DNA from: Caldilineaceae bacterium
Lineage (GTDB): Bacteria > Chloroflexota > Anaerolineae > Caldilineales > Caldilineaceae
Reading direction: 5' to 3'
NCBI GenBank assembly: GCA_015494005.1
Contig: WGCB01000180.1
Location: 1-8,345 of the forward strand
Length of the DNA: 8,345 nt
The notes under the pieces are model-generated. The model was not told where the DNA came from. It did not search any database and saw only the letters and a list, made by a program, of their open reading frames with translations. A program made the position numbers and the translations under genes. Every line of letters starts with the position of its first letter. Position 1 is the first letter of the stretch. This document shows, piece by piece, positions 5,762-8,345 of this stretch.

Positions 5762-6576
5762 TGGATGGCCGGAGCCCAAAGCGCCGGCGGTCGGACGCTC
5801 TGGGACCTTTCGCCCTTCTCCTGGTTCTTCTCCTGACCATCCCCCTGGCCGGATGCAGCTCGGCCGTGGCTTCCTCCCCATCGGACCCGCTCCTGGTCTC
5901 CGCCGCGGCCAGCTTGACCGATCCTTTCACCGAGCTGGCCCAGGAGTTCCAGCAGGAACATGGCGTGCCCGTCACCCTGAACTTCGGCGCCAGCGGCCAG
6001 CTGGCCCAGCAGATCGAGCAGGGCGCGCCGGTGGATCTCTTCGCCTCGGCCAACCGGGCCTACGTGGACGAGCTGGCCCAGGCCGGCCTCCTCCTACCCG
6101 ACACCCTCACCGTCTACGCCCGGGGCCGGCTCACCCTCTGGGTCCCCGAGGGCAGCCCCTTGACCCTGACCGGCATCCAGGACCTGACTCGCCCAGAGAT
6201 CACCCGCATCGCCCTGGCCAACCCGGCCCACGCCCCCTACGGCCAGGCCGCCCAGGAAGCCCTCCAGGCCGCGGGCGTCTGGGAGGAGGTGCGGCCCAAG
6301 CTGGTCTTCGGGGAGAACATCGCCCAGGCCTACCAGTACGCGGAGACGGGCAACGTGGATGTGGCCATCCTGGCCCTCTCCCTCAGCGTGACCAGCCAGG
6401 GACGCTGGCTGCTCGTCCCCCAGGAGCTGCACCGCCCCCTGGACCAGGCCATGGCCGTGGTGGCCGGCGCGCCCCAGGAGGAGCTGGCCCGGGCTTTCCT
6501 GGCTTTCGTCACCGGGCCGGCGGGGAAGGCGATCCTGGAACGCTACGGCTTCCAGCCCGTGGAGGCCCGGCCATGA
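5761..6576 (+). CDS. modA: Molybdate ABC transporter, periplasmic/lipoprotein binding protein ModA
   Basis: A lipoprotein signal is clear: basic residues near 6-10, a hydrophobic stretch at about 16-28, and lipobox LAGC with C32 as the lipidated residue. The mature part starts LLVSAAASLTDPF (44-56), the usual ModA opening that holds the oxyanion. NFGASGQLAQQIEQGAPVD (74-92) is the family's second signature, followed by LFASAN. The end, ERYGFQPV, is also typical. The total of 271 residues is normal for ModA. It binds molybdate (and in the family often tungstate) outside the membrane and delivers it to ModB. The start could be the ATG at 5758 (ATGA overlap with fmdE) or at 5761; GGAGG at 5750-5754 is better spaced from 5761. 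The gene overlaps modB by four bases. Specificity for molybdate versus tungstate cannot be read from the sequence. Confidence 0.93.
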   Translation: MDGRSPKRRRSDALGPFALLLVLLLTIPLAGCSSAVASSPSDPLLVSAAASLTDPFTELAQEFQQEHGVPVTLNFGASGQLAQQIEQGAPVDLFASANRAYVDELAQAGLLLPDTLTVYARGRLTLWVPEGSPLTLTGIQDLTRPEITRIALANPAHAPYGQAAQEALQAAGVWEEVRPKLVFGENIAQAYQYAETGNVDVAILALSLSVTSQGRWLLVPQELHRPLDQAMAVVAGAPQEELARAFLAFVTGPAGKAILERYGFQPVEARP

Positions 6577-7343
6577 AGTGGGATGCCCTGCGCATCTCCC
6601 TGCAGGTGACCAGCGTGGCCGCGTTGGCCATCTTCGTCCTGGGCATGGTCCTGGCCCTGCTCCTGGCCCGGCGCCACTTCCGGGGCAAACTCCTGGTGGA
6701 GACCCTGGTGAACCTGCCCTTGGTCCTGCCCCCCAGCGTGCTGGGCTACTACCTGCTGGTGATCCTGGGGCGGCGAGGCCCCCTGGCCCGGCTGTTGGAC
6801 CTGGACCTGCTCTTCACCTGGCAGGCCGGGGCCATCGCAGCCACGGTGGTGGGCCTGCCCCTGATGGTCCAGTCCGCCCGGGCGGCCTTCGCGGAGGTGG
6901 ACGTGGACGTGGAGAACGCGGCCCGGGTCTTCGGCGCCTCCGAGTGGCAGGTCTGGCGCTACATCACCCTGCCCCTGGCCCGGCGGGGGATCCTGGCCGG
7001 GCAGATGGTGGCCACGGCCCGGGCCTTGGGGGAGTTCGGGGCCACGCTCATGGTGGCCGGGAACATCCCCGGCCGCACCCAGACCCTGCCCATGGCCATC
7101 TACGACGCGGTGCAGAACCGCCAGTACCAGGAGGCCAACCTCATGGTGCTGATCATGACCTCCCTGGCCTTCAGCGGCCTCTGGCTGGCCTACCGCCTGG
7201 GCCATGCCGGGGAGGACCAGGAGCGGAGGCCCTCCTCGGCCCTGCGCCGCACCCTGCCGGACCGGCCCAACCTGCGCCACGTCCTCACCTGGCGGCGGAA
7301 GGAGCATGGTCGGCATCCCCGGCGCGTGGGCGGCGCGCCCTGA
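6573..7343 (+). CDS. modB: Molybdate ABC transporter permease ModB
   Basis: The start overlaps the modA stop (ATGA), a sign of coupled translation. The protein has 256 residues with hydrophobic segments at about 10-32, 45-66, 84-101, 140-160 and 190-208. The EAA loop that contacts the ATPase is present: ENAARVFGASEWQVW (114-128), then LPLARRGILAG (133-143). GEFGATLMVAGNIPGRTQTL (153-172) is characteristic of ModB. It forms the membrane channel for molybdate delivered by ModA. The last roughly 45 residues (from about 210) are a polar, arginine-rich tail beyond the usual ModB end, possibly a cytoplasmic extension. No ModC ATPase follows; the next gene is a TauE/SafE exporter, so the energy-coupling subunit must be elsewhere in the genome. 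Confidence 0.93.
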   Translation: MKWDALRISLQVTSVAALAIFVLGMVLALLLARRHFRGKLLVETLVNLPLVLPPSVLGYYLLVILGRRGPLARLLDLDLLFTWQAGAIAATVVGLPLMVQSARAAFAEVDVDVENAARVFGASEWQVWRYITLPLARRGILAGQMVATARALGEFGATLMVAGNIPGRTQTLPMAIYDAVQNRQYQEANLMVLIMTSLAFSGLWLAYRLGHAGEDQERRPSSALRRTLPDRPNLRHVLTWRRKEHGRHPRRVGGAP

Positions 7344-7386
7344 CGCCCCGATCCAGGACCCAACTTCGTCACCCAGGCCCTTGCCC

Positions 7387-8154
7387 ATGCTCGATCCCAA
7401 CACCCTGCCCCCCTGGCAACTGACCGCGCTGGTCCTCGGCGTGGCCTTCCTCTACTCCAGCGTGGGCTTCGGAGGCGCCTCCGGCTACCTGGCGGCCATG
7501 AGCCTCTTCGCCCTCTCCACCCAGTTCATGGCCGGGACCGCGCTGACCCTGAACATCGTGGTGGCCTCCATTGCCTTCCTGGCCTATGCCCGGGCCGGCC
7601 ACTTTTCCCCTCGCCTCCTGGGGCCCTTCCTGCTGACCTCGGTGCCCGCGGCCTTCTTGGGGGGCTACCTGCGGGTGGACGAGCAGATCTACCGCGTGCT
7701 TCTCTACACGGCCCTGGCCTACGTGGGCGTGCGCCTGCTCTTCTTCCAGAGCCTGGGCCGGTCCCAGGGCTCCCCGGCGGAAGCCCTCCCCTGGCCCCTG
7801 GTGCTCCTCAGCGGCGGCATCATCGGGCTGATCTCTGGGATGGTGGGGCTGGGGGGCGGCATCTTCCTCTCGCCCCTGGTGATCCTGGCCGGGTGGGGCA
7901 CGCCCAAGGAGGCCGCGGCCACCTCCGCCGGGTTCATCGTGGTCAACTCGATGAGCGGGGTGCTGGGGCGGATCCTGGGCGGCAACTTCGTCTTCGGCCT
8001 CATGGGCGCGGCCCTGCTGCCCGTGGGGCTGGTGGGGGCCCTGGCCGGGAGCCGCCTGGGCGCTCGCTACCTCTCCGGCCCGGCCCTGCGCCGGCTCCTG
8101 GGCGGGATCCTGCTCCTGGCCGTGGCCCGTTTCTGGTTCGGTTTCTTTTTCTAG
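7387..8154 (+). CDS. TauE/SafE-family anion permease, probable sulfite or sulfonate exporter
   Basis: This 255-residue hydrophobic protein has about eight membrane segments arranged as two internal repeats. The glycine-rich signature occurs twice: SSVGFGGASGY (24-34) and SGMVGLGGGIF (150-160). Both repeats then run into a helix containing an asparagine in an otherwise apolar stretch (N56, N187). The TauE/SafE family moves sulfite, sulfoacetate and related anions and matches the sulfur theme upstream. Start choice is uncertain. The ATG at 7387 begins at the usual family N-terminus but has no good ribosome site. An ATG at 7306 has AAGGAG one base before it, too close to work well, and would add 27 residues overlapping modB. 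It may be translated from the operon by read-on from modB, 43 bases upstream. Substrate is inferred from family and context only. Confidence 0.85.
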   Translation: MLDPNTLPPWQLTALVLGVAFLYSSVGFGGASGYLAAMSLFALSTQFMAGTALTLNIVVASIAFLAYARAGHFSPRLLGPFLLTSVPAAFLGGYLRVDEQIYRVLLYTALAYVGVRLLFFQSLGRSQGSPAEALPWPLVLLSGGIIGLISGMVGLGGGIFLSPLVILAGWGTPKEAAATSAGFIVVNSMSGVLGRILGGNFVFGLMGAALLPVGLVGALAGSRLGARYLSGPALRRLLGGILLLAVARFWFGFFF

Positions 8155-8210
8155 CGGCACGTCGCCCGTCCCTACACGTCCGGCCCCCGCCACTACCCAA
8201 GGAGACTCCC

Positions 8211-8345
8211 ATGGACACCCAATCCACCCACCTCAGCAGCGACGATCTGCTTCGGCGCTACAACTACGACAGCTTCGTGCCCGAGAAGTTCGGGCCCTGG
8301 ATGCGCTTCCACGAGAGCCCGCCCCTGGGCAAGCGAGCCCCGGAC
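8211..8345 (+). CDS. Start of an unidentified protein, possibly redoxin-like (3' end missing)
   Basis: An ATG five bases after AAGGAGA (8199-8205) opens a frame of 45 codons that runs off the window. The first 40 residues are polar, without a signal peptide or membrane segment, and include RRYNYDSFVPEKFGPWMRF. The last visible stretch, PLGKRAPD, resembles the start of a thioredoxin/peroxiredoxin-type fold, where a Gly-X-X-Ala-Pro-Asp lead-in precedes the first strand. That is only a hint. The 56 bases before it show no hairpin or promoter I can support. Confidence 0.6.
   Translation, partial: MDTQSTHLSSDDLLRRYNYDSFVPEKFGPWMRFHESPPLGKRAPD

Noticed and set aside
5637..6572. Open frame upstream of modB overlapping modA
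   Set aside because: The translation is arginine/proline/glycine-rich and out of frame with ModA, which has clear signatures; only the part from 6573 is ModB.
1..8345. CRISPR array, insertion sequence, tRNA or rRNA
   Set aside because: No evenly spaced repeat-spacer pattern, transposase, terminal inverted repeats, or cloverleaf/rRNA segments were seen.

Overview
The window is a GC-rich bacterial stretch (roughly two thirds G+C by eye) with every gene on the + strand and almost no wasted space. It reads as an energy-metabolism neighbourhood centred on sulfur transport/redox and on molybdenum. Strong AAGGAGG-type ribosome sites, a Sec-type lipoprotein and the gene mix suit a free-living bacterium. 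The style recalls Chloroflexota (for example the Caldilineae), but this is only an impression and no marker gene is present to test it.

Region 1 (3-4178) is a sulfur/respiration module. It opens with the 3' part of a large multiheme c-type cytochrome fused to a b561-like membrane anchor, with five CXXCH sites visible plus an EF-hand loop. After a repeat-filled spacer come two YeeE/YedE-type membrane proteins, each with a single pore-type cysteine. The second carries a C-terminal rhodanese-like domain that has lost its cysteine and ends in a glycine-rich tail bearing one cysteine. Together they suggest import or handling of thiosulfate or sulfane sulfur next to a quinone-linked electron-transfer protein. 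A small SAM-dependent methyltransferase follows (4225-4821).

Region 2 (4822-5116) is a noncoding leader of about 295 bases. It holds a terminator-like hairpin, a promoter with a perfect TATAAT box, a densely folded RNA that resembles a molybdenum-cofactor (Moco) riboswitch, a 13-bp hairpin, and a ribosome site that can fold on itself.

Region 3 (5117-8154) is the operon behind that leader: an FmdE-like protein with a C-terminal zinc finger, modA and modB (overlapping or touching stop/start codons), and a TauE/SafE-type exporter. No ModC ATPase lies in the window. A new gene begins at 8211 and is cut by the window end.

The most notable points are the cysteine-less rhodanese with a cysteine tail, the Moco-riboswitch-like leader in front of fmdE-modAB, the absence of modC, the EF-hand in the cytochrome, and the ordered short repeats upstream of the first YeeE gene.
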